Source: Candidatus Aminicenantota bacterium (GTDB lineage: Bacteria; Acidobacteriota; Aminicenantia; Aminicenantales; Aminicenantaceae). Taken from it: a DNA stretch of 9,206 nucleotides. The position numbers and the translations under genes were made by a program. Below the pieces are notes generated by a model that worked only from the letters and a program-made list of their open reading frames with translations, had not been told where the DNA came from and did no database searches. The stretch is taken from NCBI GenBank assembly GCA_013139435.1, contig WTAW01000292.1, forward strand, positions 1-9,206, written 5' to 3'. Positions 1-5,091 of this stretch are shown here, one piece after another; the stretch's first letter is position 1; every line of letters starts with the position of its first letter.

Positions 1-356
1 TGGATGTCCCTATCGCTCACACTCGTTCCCGTAAAGAGTATTTTTTCGCCGGGAAAACCAATTCTGAGTGCATGAAGAGCTTCTCCTGGGGATACGGCAT
101 CGATCCAGACATCTTCCTCCTTGAGTCTTGCTAGCAACTCGGGGTGGTAGTTTGCTTTCATGGCGTAGTAAACTCTTGTCTCGACCGGCACAGCTTTCTT
201 GAAGATGTATTGTAGACGATGGAAATTGGCACACATTTGATGTTTGCTGTAAAGGAAAAGAGGGGTGCCGTATTCTTCAGCGATTTCACTCGCATCTTGC
301 TGATCGATGAAGAGCTTGTTGTCCTTCACCTCTAAAAACTCATTCTCCCACCACAT
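1..356 (-). CDS. lysA: Diaminopimelate decarboxylase, N-terminal part (runs off window)
   Basis: Partial gene: the first 118 codons are present and the rest lies beyond the left edge. It resembles the N-terminal region of fold-type III PLP decarboxylases, most likely the diaminopimelate decarboxylase that converts meso-DAP to lysine in the cytoplasm. Seen in the translation: Y-G-T-P-L-F-L-Y near residues 29-36, the Y-Y-A-M-K-A-N block at 63-69 where Lys67 would form the PLP Schiff base, and D-A-V-S-P-G-E near 96-102, a typical LysA stretch. The ATG at 356-354 starts 7 bp after the TAA of the DUF72 gene, so the two are probably cotranscribed and perhaps translationally coupled; no strong Shine-Dalgarno sequence is visible. 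The substrate-specifying C-terminal half is missing, so arginine or carboxynorspermidine decarboxylase cannot be excluded. Confidence 0.82.
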   Translation of the reverse strand, partial: MWWENEFLEVKDNKLFIDQQDASEIAEEYGTPLFLYSKHQMCANFHRLQYIFKKAVPVETRVYYAMKANYHPELLARLKEEDVWIDAVSPGEALHALRIGFPGEKILFTGTSVSDRDI

Positions 357-363
357 CTTTTTT

Positions 364-1260
364 TTAGTCATCCGTGAAAAGATCCAGTTGACCTCTTTTA
401 ATATCATCGATGAGCTGTTTAAGAACAGGATATTCTCCGAGGAGCGTGTTCGGCACCTCCAGTTTGTCACCGGTTATCATGTTCTTGATCTGGAGGGCGT
501 TGGCCATCGCCTGGCCGCGGTAGTGGTTGTTCGTGATTACGAAGACTTTCCCGCTCTTCTTCCCCAAATTTTTTATTCGTTCCACCCAATCTTCCAGCTC
601 GCTTTTTGAATACAGATAATTATATCTCGCATCCCGGCCGGCGCCATCTCTGAACCAATCTTTATAATTGCGGCCATGGAGTCTCACATAGGAAAACTCA
701 GGATGCGTGACGATTGCACTCGGCGCGATCGAATTGTTGATGAGAGGCTGATCGATGTTGACGAAACAGACTTTGTGTTCTGCAAGAAGTTCACAGAATC
801 GTGTGTCTTCCCAGGAGCCGTGCCTGACCTCCAGAGCTAATGGGAATCCAGAAAACAATTCGAAGAGCTTGATGAGATAGTTCATGTTTGAGATCGTATT
901 GGCAAAAGACCATGGGAACTGAAGGAGTATCGCTGCCAATCGTTCAGTCGAGACAAGAGGCTCAATCCCCAATTTAAACTCGTCTACCTCTTTTTGGGAG
1001 AAGTCTTTTCTGTTGTGCGTGAAGACCTGATGGAGTTTGACTGCGAAAAGAAAATCCGGAAATCCTTCGACCTTTTTAACCCACGAGAGGGATATCCGCA
1101 TTATGGGAGGTCTGTAAAATGTGCTGTTGATCTCGACGATGTTGATGTATTGTCTTAGAAAATAAAGGGCATGGAAATCTCTGCCTTTTTGCGCCGGATA
1201 GACAATGCCCTCCCAGTCTTTATAACTCCACCCTGCAGTACCGACGTAGAATTTTGACAT
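364..1260 (-). CDS. DUF72 (YecE-like) TIM-barrel protein
   Basis: 298-residue protein of the DUF72/YecE family, predicted cytoplasmic TIM-barrel proteins of unknown biochemical role. Family blocks seen in order: G-T-A-G-W-S-Y-K-D-W at residues 7-16, a Y-P at 21-22, V-E-I-N-S-T-F-Y-R-P-P at 42-52, F-A-V-K at 72-75, L-L-Q-F-P at 112-116, E-V-R-H-G-S-W at 144-150, Y-V-R-L-H-G-R-N at 191-198 and a conserved N-N-H near 244-246. Length is near the family norm and it looks intact. It starts with ATG and ends 7 bp before lysA on the same strand, so it probably leads a small operon with it. The divergent 125-bp spacer on its 5' side holds its promoter. Function is unknown; lysine metabolism is suggested only by position. 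Confidence 0.9.
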   Translation of the reverse strand: MSKFYVGTAGWSYKDWEGIVYPAQKGRDFHALYFLRQYINIVEINSTFYRPPIMRISLSWVKKVEGFPDFLFAVKLHQVFTHNRKDFSQKEVDEFKLGIEPLVSTERLAAILLQFPWSFANTISNMNYLIKLFELFSGFPLALEVRHGSWEDTRFCELLAEHKVCFVNIDQPLINNSIAPSAIVTHPEFSYVRLHGRNYKDWFRDGAGRDARYNYLYSKSELEDWVERIKNLGKKSGKVFVITNNHYRGQAMANALQIKNMITGDKLEVPNTLLGEYPVLKQLIDDIKRGQLDLFTDD

Positions 1261-1298
1261 GCGGACCTCATTTTAATAGAATCATTTCAATTTTCCAA

Positions 1299-1350
1299 CC
1301 TAAAATTCTGGAAATGTTTCCCAGAGAAAATTCCCTCTTGAATTTTTAGG
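1299..1350. repeat. Imperfect inverted repeat in divergent spacer
   Basis: Arms CCTAAAATTC (1299-1308) and GAATTTTTAGG (1340-1350) are reverse complements apart from one extra T, with 31 bases between. It sits between two divergently transcribed genes and overlaps the -35 region of the candidate promoter of the lipoprotein gene. It could be an operator or a leader hairpin; only the symmetry is observed. Confidence 0.4.
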
Positions 1351-1367
1351 ACTATCGTGTTTAAGAT
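1338..1367 (+). promoter_or_regulatory. Candidate promoter of the binding-lipoprotein gene
   Basis: TTGAAT at 1338-1343 and TAAGAT at 1362-1367, separated by 18 bp, fit a sigma-70-like promoter with 4 of 6 matches in each box. The predicted start lies about 10 bp before the ATG at 1386, giving a very short leader with no clear Shine-Dalgarno sequence. Found by eye in AT-rich DNA, so weak. Confidence 0.3.
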
Positions 1368-1385
1368 ATACAAAAGACATTTCCA

Positions 1386-2378
1386 ATGAAAAAGATGTTC
1401 GTTTGTCTTCTTGTCGTTTTGTTTTTTTTCTTGAGCTGTCAGAAGGAAAGCACAAGTGTTTATACGATCGGAATTTTTCAAGTCAATGATGCCCCCACGA
1501 TGAGTGTATCCCGCGATTCCTTCGTCCAAGCGCTAAACGATCATGGACTCCGGGATGGTGAGAACATCAGGCTGATCATGAAGAATGCCATGGGAGACAT
1601 CCCAGAAGTACAGAGACTTGCTCAAGAATTCGTCACAGAAAGAGTCGACATGATCGTGGCCTTTTCTACTCCTTGTTTTCAAGCGGCTATGCACGCGACT
1701 CGCGATATACCCATCGTATTTTCTTCAGTGGCAAATCCTTATCTCGCTGGTGCCAGCACCTCCGCTGAAAATCGTGTGTCGAATGTGGCCGGTGTGTCTT
1801 CTAGAGGTCCTATCAAGGAAAGCCTGGCATTTATAAGAGAGGTCATGCCCGATGCCGTTCGGATCGGGACTCTCTGGACTCCGTCAGAACTCAACTCCGG
1901 ATATTACCTTGAACTCGCAATAGACAGCGCTAACGATCTAGGATTTGAGATCATCACTGTTCCCGTGACTAACTCGAGTGAGGTGCTCCTATCCACCCAG
2001 GTCTTGATCAATAAAAATATAGATGCCATTTATCAGATCTCCGATAATACGATCAACGCTGCCTTTGAAGCCGTAGGAGAAGTGGCGTCAGAAAACGGTG
2101 TGCCCCTCTTTGGTGGTCAACCCTATTCCACGCGTCTTGGTGCTTGTGCCGCACTGGGATGGGATTTTTCTGATATGGGATACAAGGCTGGACGGATAGC
2201 CATTCGCGTGAAAGATGGCGAGGATCCTGCGAACATCCCTTTCCTTTACATGAGCGAAGTCAAACTCACCCTCAACCTTGAGGCAGCCCAAAAGCAGGGC
2301 ATCCTGTTTTCGGAAGACATTCACAAAAGAGCTGATGAGATCATCCCTGCTGGGGAGGGATCCACGGACCGACCATAA
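1386..2378 (+). CDS. ABC transporter substrate-binding lipoprotein (PF04392 / TrpX-like)
   Basis: 330-residue periplasmic binding protein of the ABC_sub_bind (PF04392) family, which captures small ligands for an ABC importer; members have been linked to aromatic amino acids and other substrates. The N-terminus has K-K, a hydrophobic stretch (residues 4-16) and the lipobox F-L-S-C with Cys18 as the lipidated residue. A family-like core follows: V-Y-T-I-G-I-F-Q near 25-32, D-M-I-V-A-F-S-T-P-C, P-I-V-F-S-S-V-A-N-P, G-T-L-W-T-P, and D-F-S-D-M-G-Y-K-A-G-R-I-A near the end. It looks complete. No permease or ATPase gene follows: the next gene is convergent after 113 bp, so its partners must lie elsewhere or be lost. 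The ligand cannot be read from sequence; nearby thiD does not prove a thiamine role. Confidence 0.85.
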   Translation: MKKMFVCLLVVLFFFLSCQKESTSVYTIGIFQVNDAPTMSVSRDSFVQALNDHGLRDGENIRLIMKNAMGDIPEVQRLAQEFVTERVDMIVAFSTPCFQAAMHATRDIPIVFSSVANPYLAGASTSAENRVSNVAGVSSRGPIKESLAFIREVMPDAVRIGTLWTPSELNSGYYLELAIDSANDLGFEIITVPVTNSSEVLLSTQVLINKNIDAIYQISDNTINAAFEAVGEVASENGVPLFGGQPYSTRLGACAALGWDFSDMGYKAGRIAIRVKDGEDPANIPFLYMSEVKLTLNLEAAQKQGILFSEDIHKRADEIIPAGEGSTDRP

Positions 2379-2491
2379 CTCATTAACAAATTTCTGATGT
2401 TCAATTCTCTCCGCATGGGGATCGGTTCATCCAGGCTATCGAAAAGACATCCCTATCAAAGTCCACGAGGTGGGAAAAAAGAACTCAATCC

Positions 2492-3271
2492 TTACAGACT
2501 AAATTTGATGATGTGTTGGCCATGCCCGATGGGCACAGCCTTCTTAATGGCATCGGTTGTGTCTTGGACTCCCAGTCTGCAGGCTCTTCGAATAGAATGG
2601 CCCAGCACGAGATAACCTAAAATGCTCGAGGACAGAAAGCAACCCGTGCCATGGACTGAGCTCTCAATCTTTTTATTCTCGAACAGAGTGTGCTTTTTGC
2701 CGTCGTATAATACGTCAGTAGGGAAATCTTTGAGATGGCCTCCTGTGACCAGACAGGGGGTATTGATGGTGTTGAAGACACTTTCCGCCGCCTTTTTCAT
2801 GTCGTTGATAGTTCTGATATCGATACCCGATAACAATTTTGCTTCATGGAGGTTTGGTGTAAGGAGTGAGACTTTGGGGCCTATTGCTTCTGTGTATGCG
2901 GAAATCTCGGTTTTCTCAAGGAGCCAATATCCAGAGCTAGATTTCATTATGGGGTCTACAACCAGAGGTATCTCAGGATTTTTCGATAGAATTTTAACGA
3001 TCACTGGTATGTTTTCTCGACACCCCAGCATTCCTACTTTGATGCCGGATATTTCAATATCATCACTCAAAGCATGATACTGCTCCTCGAGAAAATCCGA
3101 GGGGGTAAAAAATGTTCCTCTGATTTGTTCAGTATTCTGAGCTGTCAATGCTGTAACAATTCCAACTCCATGAAAGCCCATCTGCACGAAGGTTTGGATG
3201 TCGAGGAGAACTCCTGCGCCAGATGTGGGATCATACCCTGCAATTGACAAGAGGACTTTTTTCTTTTTCAT
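2492..3271 (-). CDS. thiD: Hydroxymethylpyrimidine/phosphomethylpyrimidine kinase
   Basis: 259-residue ribokinase-fold enzyme that phosphorylates HMP and HMP-P in the pyrimidine branch of thiamine diphosphate synthesis, in the cytoplasm. Seen: I-A-G-Y-D-P-T-S-G-A-G at residues 10-20 (usually AGSDPSGGAG), A-L-T-A-Q-N-T near 41-47, G-I-K-V-G-M-L at 76-82, V-V-D-P at 104-107, L-T-P-N-L-H-E-A at 137-144, and the anion-hole motif H-G-T-G-C at 207-211 followed by L-S-S-S. Length is typical and all core motifs are present. It is monocistronic here: the upstream neighbour (acylphosphatase) is divergent and the downstream neighbour convergent. No other thiamine gene or TPP-riboswitch-like leader was recognised. 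A pyridoxal-kinase side activity is possible in this family. Confidence 0.9.
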   Translation of the reverse strand: MKKKKVLLSIAGYDPTSGAGVLLDIQTFVQMGFHGVGIVTALTAQNTEQIRGTFFTPSDFLEEQYHALSDDIEISGIKVGMLGCRENIPVIVKILSKNPEIPLVVDPIMKSSSGYWLLEKTEISAYTEAIGPKVSLLTPNLHEAKLLSGIDIRTINDMKKAAESVFNTINTPCLVTGGHLKDFPTDVLYDGKKHTLFENKKIESSVHGTGCFLSSSILGYLVLGHSIRRACRLGVQDTTDAIKKAVPIGHGQHIIKFSL

Positions 3272-3351
3272 CGACTTCTTCTATTCTAAGCACTCGATCA
3301 TTTTTGCGCAAGGCGGGAAAAGTGTTTTGGGATGGTTGCTTGAAGGTTGGA

Positions 3352-3520
3352 TAATTTTACGTTTAAAGAAAGATATGATATTATTACCCCAAAATTACGG
3401 ATGGAAATAAGGGCACACGTTTTTGTTTCAGGGCGCGTTCAGGGAGTATTCTTTCGAGACCACACCCAAAGATGGGCATCTTCTCTCAGTTTAACAGGTT
3501 GGGTGAGGAATTTGTACGAT
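3352..3520 (+). repeat. Acylphosphatase module, direct repeat copy 1
   Basis: Bases 3352-3518 align without gaps to 9040-9206 with 7 mismatches in 167. Mismatches are at 3367, 3370, 3375, 3433 and three later third-codon positions. Copy 2 is cut by the window end, so the full repeat length is unknown. A weaker match of the same spacing continues left to about 3324 (GTTTTGGG in both copies). Confidence 0.9.
3356..3384 (+). promoter_or_regulatory. Candidate extended -10 promoter of acylphosphatase copy 1
   Basis: TTTACG at 3356-3361, a 17-bp spacer, then TATTAT at 3379-3384 preceded by TGA (an extended -10 TGn). Both hexamers, the TG and the whole stretch from the -10 box to the ATG are unchanged in the second copy. 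The three upstream differences between copies (3367, 3370, 3375) all lie in the spacer. A start near 3391 would leave a leader of only about 10 nt, close to leaderless. Confidence 0.5.
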
Positions 3521-3676
3521 GGCCGAGTGGAAACTGTTGTGGAGGGAGAAAAGGAAAAAATCGAGGGATTGATCGCCAAACTGAAACAGGGTCCTCCGAT
3601 GGCGGATGTGACAAATGTTAAGATCAGTTGGGAGGATTTTAAAGGGGAATTCGACGGATTTCGGATCACATTCTAG
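3401..3676 (+). CDS. acyP: Acylphosphatase, copy 1 (complete)
   Basis: 91-residue acylphosphatase, a small cytoplasmic enzyme that hydrolyses acyl phosphates such as acetyl phosphate or carbamoyl phosphate. The family signature is clear: V-S-G-R-V-Q-G-V-F-F-R at residues 9-19, with Arg19 as the phosphate-binding residue, then G-W-V-R-N at 33-37 with catalytic Asn37, and the late G-P-P-M-A-D-V segment. Length matches the family. The ATG at 3401 is chosen over an in-frame TTG at 3347: the longer form adds 18 residues foreign to the family, and comparison with the second copy shows 2 of 3 changes in that stretch would alter amino acids, while all 4 changes after the ATG are silent. Only a short purine-poor leader precedes the ATG, without a good Shine-Dalgarno. 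A near-identical second gene begins at 9089. Confidence 0.93.
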   Translation: MEIRAHVFVSGRVQGVFFRDHTQRWASSLSLTGWVRNLYDGRVETVVEGEKEKIEGLIAKLKQGPPMADVTNVKISWEDFKGEFDGFRITF

Positions 3677-3677
3677 C

Positions 3678-3690
3678 AGTCGTGGCGACT
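3678..3690 (+). terminator. Weak hairpin after acylphosphatase
   Basis: AGTCG-TGG-CGACT forms a 5-bp stem with a 3-nt loop two bases after the stop codon, followed by CTTCTT. The tail is only partly T-rich and the stem is short, so this is at best a weak intrinsic terminator. Confidence 0.3.
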
Positions 3691-3795
3691 CTTCTTCCCA
3701 TAACTCTATAACTCAGAGGAGAATGCACGCGATTCTGGACACAGAAATGGAAAGAGGAAAATATCAAAAAAGATCGGTCTCAATTGACTAAACCT

Positions 3796-3906
3796 ATGGA
3801 TGATGTTGATGATGTGGAAACCAAAATGTTTGGTAAGATAAATACAATTGACAGAATAGAAAGAAAATATGAAAGAGATCGCTTGGGAGGAGAAGGATGT
3901 ACATAA
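3796..3906 (+). CDS. Possible 36-residue ORF overlapping the cupin start
   Basis: Small open frame from ATG 3796 to TAA 3904-3906, ending 10 nt inside the cupin gene and containing that gene's Shine-Dalgarno. The product is acidic at its start (M-D-D-V-D-D-V) and then charged and helix-like (I-D-R-I-E-R-K-Y-E-R-D-R). The same frame stays open upstream to 3712 and still reads as a hydrophilic peptide, but there is no good start codon there and no Shine-Dalgarno before 3796. Options are a leader peptide coupled to the cupin gene, the 3' remnant of a decayed gene, or chance. I recognise no family. Codon use alone does not settle it. Confidence 0.28.
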   Translation: MDDVDDVETKMFGKINTIDRIERKYERDRLGGEGCT

Positions 3907-4220
3907 TCCATAAAAAGGACCAGCCAAAGGTCGAAGTTTTTGAGGGGGTGACACGATACACGCTCGCTTGTGGAAAAGATGTTTTGATGGCTCGATTCGA
4001 ATACAAGGAGGGGGCAACAGTTCCGCCCCATAAACACTCCTATGAACAGGTAACGACGATCCTTGACGGAGAGCAAAAGATCATAATCGAAGGGGAGGAA
4101 GACACTGAGGAATTCATCGCCAAGACTGGCGACACCTATGTCGTACCTGCCAGTTTTTCTCACGAGCAGATCACACTCAGAGATTCTGTCACAATAGATA
4201 CCTGGAGTCTGGCCCCCTGA
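3897..4220 (+). CDS. Small single-domain cupin protein
   Basis: 107-residue cupin, a single conserved beta-barrel that usually binds a divalent metal; members serve as small dioxygenases, isomerases or sensors, and nothing here fixes the reaction. Cupin motif 1 is seen at residues 39-58: P-P-H-K-H-S-Y-E-Q followed by L-D-G, giving candidate ligands His45, His47 and Glu50 or Gln51. Motif 2 is G-D-T-Y-V-V-P-A-S-F-S-H at 78-89, with His89 as the last ligand and Ser where the motif often has Gly. The start is supported by GGAGG at 3886-3890, six bases before the ATG. The stop is only 4 bp from the end of the convergent small membrane-protein gene. It follows acylphosphatase on the same strand after 220 bp, but a shared transcript is uncertain. 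Confidence 0.85.
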   Translation: MYIIHKKDQPKVEVFEGVTRYTLACGKDVLMARFEYKEGATVPPHKHSYEQVTTILDGEQKIIIEGEEDTEEFIAKTGDTYVVPASFSHEQITLRDSVTIDTWSLAP

Positions 4221-4224
4221 GATA

Positions 4225-4491
4225 TTATTGAGGCTTGTGTGAGCTGAGGAATTTTTGTTTGCATTCCTGCGAACAAAAATAGTGGTCCGTTCCCTCGTAC
4301 TGGACTTTGATGGCGTCTTCCTTGGGTAAGTATGTGTTACATGTCTCGTCTTTGACCATGATTCCTGAGGGTTGCTTGTTGATCTGGGGTTGTTTACTTC
4401 CCTGGTTGATCGCCTTGAAAAAACGATAAACCAGGTAGATCAAATAGGCAATCAAGCCATACACGATTATACGAATGAGACCGATTATCAT
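4225..4491 (-). CDS. Small membrane protein with C-terminal Cys (YHS/TRASH-like) motif
   Basis: 88-residue protein with one N-terminal membrane segment (about residues 2-24, rich in Ile, Leu and Tyr), a polar linker, and a C-terminal metal-site-like motif: M-V-K-D-E-T-C at 45-51 and Y-F-C-S-Q-E-C at 71-77. Cys51, Cys73 and Cys77 could bind a metal. This resembles short TRASH/YHS-type and PP0621-like proteins common in Gram-negative bacteria, whose roles are mostly unknown; metal handling is an inference. The ATG at 4491 is preferred because the 39-residue in-frame extension to 4608 would be encoded by the repeat element next door. In-frame GTG and TTG codons just upstream (4494, 4500) are alternatives, and no clear Shine-Dalgarno favours one. 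It converges on the cupin gene, 4 bp apart. Confidence 0.75.
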   Translation of the reverse strand: MIIGLIRIIVYGLIAYLIYLVYRFFKAINQGSKQPQINKQPSGIMVKDETCNTYLPKEDAIKVQYEGTDHYFCSQECKQKFLSSHKPQ

Positions 4492-4547
4492 CACGCTCAA
4501 TGTAGATGATTTCCCTGGAGTTGTCAATCGAGGGTGGATTGAGGTTA

Positions 4548-4653
4548 GCATTTCCAAATCCGGACGAAGTTTCCTCGCTGGGGAAACTGAGCGTGTTTTT
4601 GATATCATATAATCTGGTCATTCTGAATGACATCAACACGGATTTGGAAATGC
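4548..4653 (+). mobile_element. 106-bp MITE-like element with 15-bp terminal inverted repeats
   Basis: The ends GCATTTCCAAATCCG (4548-4562) and CGGATTTGGAAATGC (4639-4653) are perfect 15-bp reverse complements. Inside is a second hairpin, AGTTTCC (4569-4575) with GGAAACT (4583-4589). A diverged copy of exactly the same length lies inverted at 8799-8904 and shares a 35-nt core with two differences. Short size, terminal repeats, no coding capacity and more than one copy fit a miniature inverted-repeat element or a dispersed extragenic palindrome. No target-site duplication is evident, so transposition is inferred. Confidence 0.6.
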
Positions 4654-4673
4654 ATCCCGGTGTGATTTTCTTC

Positions 4674-4702
4674 TTGATTAAAAGCAGGCTACAAAGTAAT
4701 AT
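4674..4702 (+). promoter_or_regulatory. Weak candidate promoter toward the foldable segment
   Basis: TTGATT at 4674-4679 and TAATAT at 4697-4702 are 17 bp apart, with 4 of 6 consensus matches each. It points at the foldable segment and the acyl-CoA dehydrogenase gene. The DNA is AT-rich, so a chance match is quite possible. Confidence 0.22.
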
Positions 4703-4776
4703 GATTACTCTCTGATTTTACGCTGAAAAGACAAATTTTCGAGGATAAAAAAATGAATTCTAAGTGGTTCGCATTC

Positions 4777-4830
4777 AATAATCCGGCATTATCCACAAAA
4801 CATAGAGAAAGATAATTTAACTGGATTATT
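4777..4830. repeat. 8-bp inverted repeat (AATAATCC / GGATTATT)
   Basis: AATAATCC at 4777-4784 and GGATTATT at 4823-4830 are perfect reverse complements 38 bases apart, with partial extension on both sides (TTCAATAATCCGG against CTGGATTATTCA). It ends 22 bases before the foldable segment and may be part of the same element. Confidence 0.4.
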
Positions 4831-4852
4831 CACGAGTGGAGGTTGCTGCAAA

Positions 4853-4933
4853 GGCGAGGCAGTGGCCCACGAAGCTGTAGTGATCTACCGCGAGTGGGCT
4901 ACAACGAAGGCTTTGTAGTGAGATCAGCTCGCC
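4853..4933 (+). ncRNA. Foldable 81-nt segment, candidate structured RNA or repeat
   Basis: Complementary pieces are nested as in a three-way junction: closing stem GGCGAG (4853-4858) with CTCGCC (4928-4933); stem GCCCAC (4865-4870) with GTGGGC (4894-4899), containing the hairpin GTAG-TGAT-CTAC (4877-4888); and stem CTACAA (4899-4904) with TTGTAG (4913-4918), whose first base is shared with the previous stem. The two inner arms also look like imperfect direct repeats, both carrying ACGAAG, GTAGTGA and TC in order. It is not a tRNA: there is no T-loop consensus and no 7-bp acceptor stem. The strand is assumed from the downstream gene. It may equally be a DNA-level repeat. Confidence 0.35.
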
Positions 4934-4940
4934 CGTAGGG

Positions 4941-5062
4941 TAAAAAATGTCGATTATTAACAAAAATTACATCGGAAATATGCAATGCCCAAATGAGTAT
5001 CCCGAAAGAGCAACGCAACATTCTGATATTGGATCATTTATGATAAATATCGACATTTTTTA
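4941..5062. repeat. Perfect 14-bp inverted repeat upstream of acyl-CoA dehydrogenase
   Basis: TAAAAAATGTCGAT at 4941-4954 and ATCGACATTTTTTA at 5049-5062 are exact reverse complements with 94 bp between them. Partial symmetry continues inward. The right arm ends 29 bp before the ATG of the dehydrogenase gene, and the left arm starts 7 bp after the foldable segment. It could be the ends of a small insertion, paired operator half-sites, or a large hairpin. Confidence 0.6.
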
Positions 5063-5069
5063 TGAATAA
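4947..5069 (+). CDS. Possible 40-residue ORF before acyl-CoA dehydrogenase
   Basis: Open frame from ATG 4947 to TAA 5067-5069, 22 bp before the dehydrogenase start. AGGG at 4937-4940 stands six bases before the ATG and could serve as a weak Shine-Dalgarno. The product begins M-S-I-I-N-K-N-Y and ends I-N-I-D-I-F-Y-E; it has one Cys and no membrane segment or known motif. Its start and end codons lie in or next to the two arms of the 14-bp inverted repeat, so the frame may simply be a by-product of that repeat. A leader peptide for the operon is possible. I recognise no homologue. Confidence 0.22.
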   Translation: MSIINKNYIGNMQCPNEYPERATQHSDIGSFMINIDIFYE

Positions 5070-5091
5070 TTCAGGTTGATAAGGAGATAAG

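Larger units (their letters stand above)
4492..5091. other. 600-bp gene-poor, repeat-rich spacer
   Basis: No protein of recognisable family lies here. From left to right it holds a 106-bp element with terminal inverted repeats (4548-4653), a weak plus-strand promoter candidate (4674-4702), an 8-bp inverted repeat (4777-4784 with 4823-4830), a foldable segment (4853-4933), and a perfect 14-bp inverted repeat (4941-4954 with 5049-5062) around a 40-codon ORF. The acyl-CoA dehydrogenase gene begins right after it, so part of this is its upstream region. Confidence 0.8.

Noticed and set aside
364..609. Plus-strand frame opposite the DUF72 and lysA genes
   Set aside because: Shadow of the DUF72 coding sequence, which has all its family motifs.
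2400..2502. Short plus-strand frame ending at 2502, with a coding-looking end (I-P-I-K-V-H-E-V-G-K-K-N)
   Set aside because: No start codon, no family recognised, and it overlaps the 3' end of thiD; perhaps a gene remnant, but too little to call.
3347..3400. N-terminal extension of acylphosphatase from a TTG
   Set aside because: The 18 extra residues are outside the family fold, the stretch carries the promoter-like boxes, and the second copy changes amino acids there while keeping the protein after ATG 3401 unchanged.
4492..4608. Longer start of the small membrane protein
   Set aside because: The extra 39 residues are encoded across the 106-bp element and put the membrane segment in the middle of the protein.
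4753..4815. 20-codon ORF with GAGG upstream
   Set aside because: Too short, no motif, and it overlaps an inverted repeat; chance is the simplest reading.
4853..4933. tRNA or integron attC site
   Set aside because: No T-loop consensus, no 7-bp acceptor stem, and no attC core-site pair (RYYYAAC / GTTRRRY).
4492..5091. CRISPR array
   Set aside because: Repeats are inverted and unequal, not regularly spaced direct repeats.
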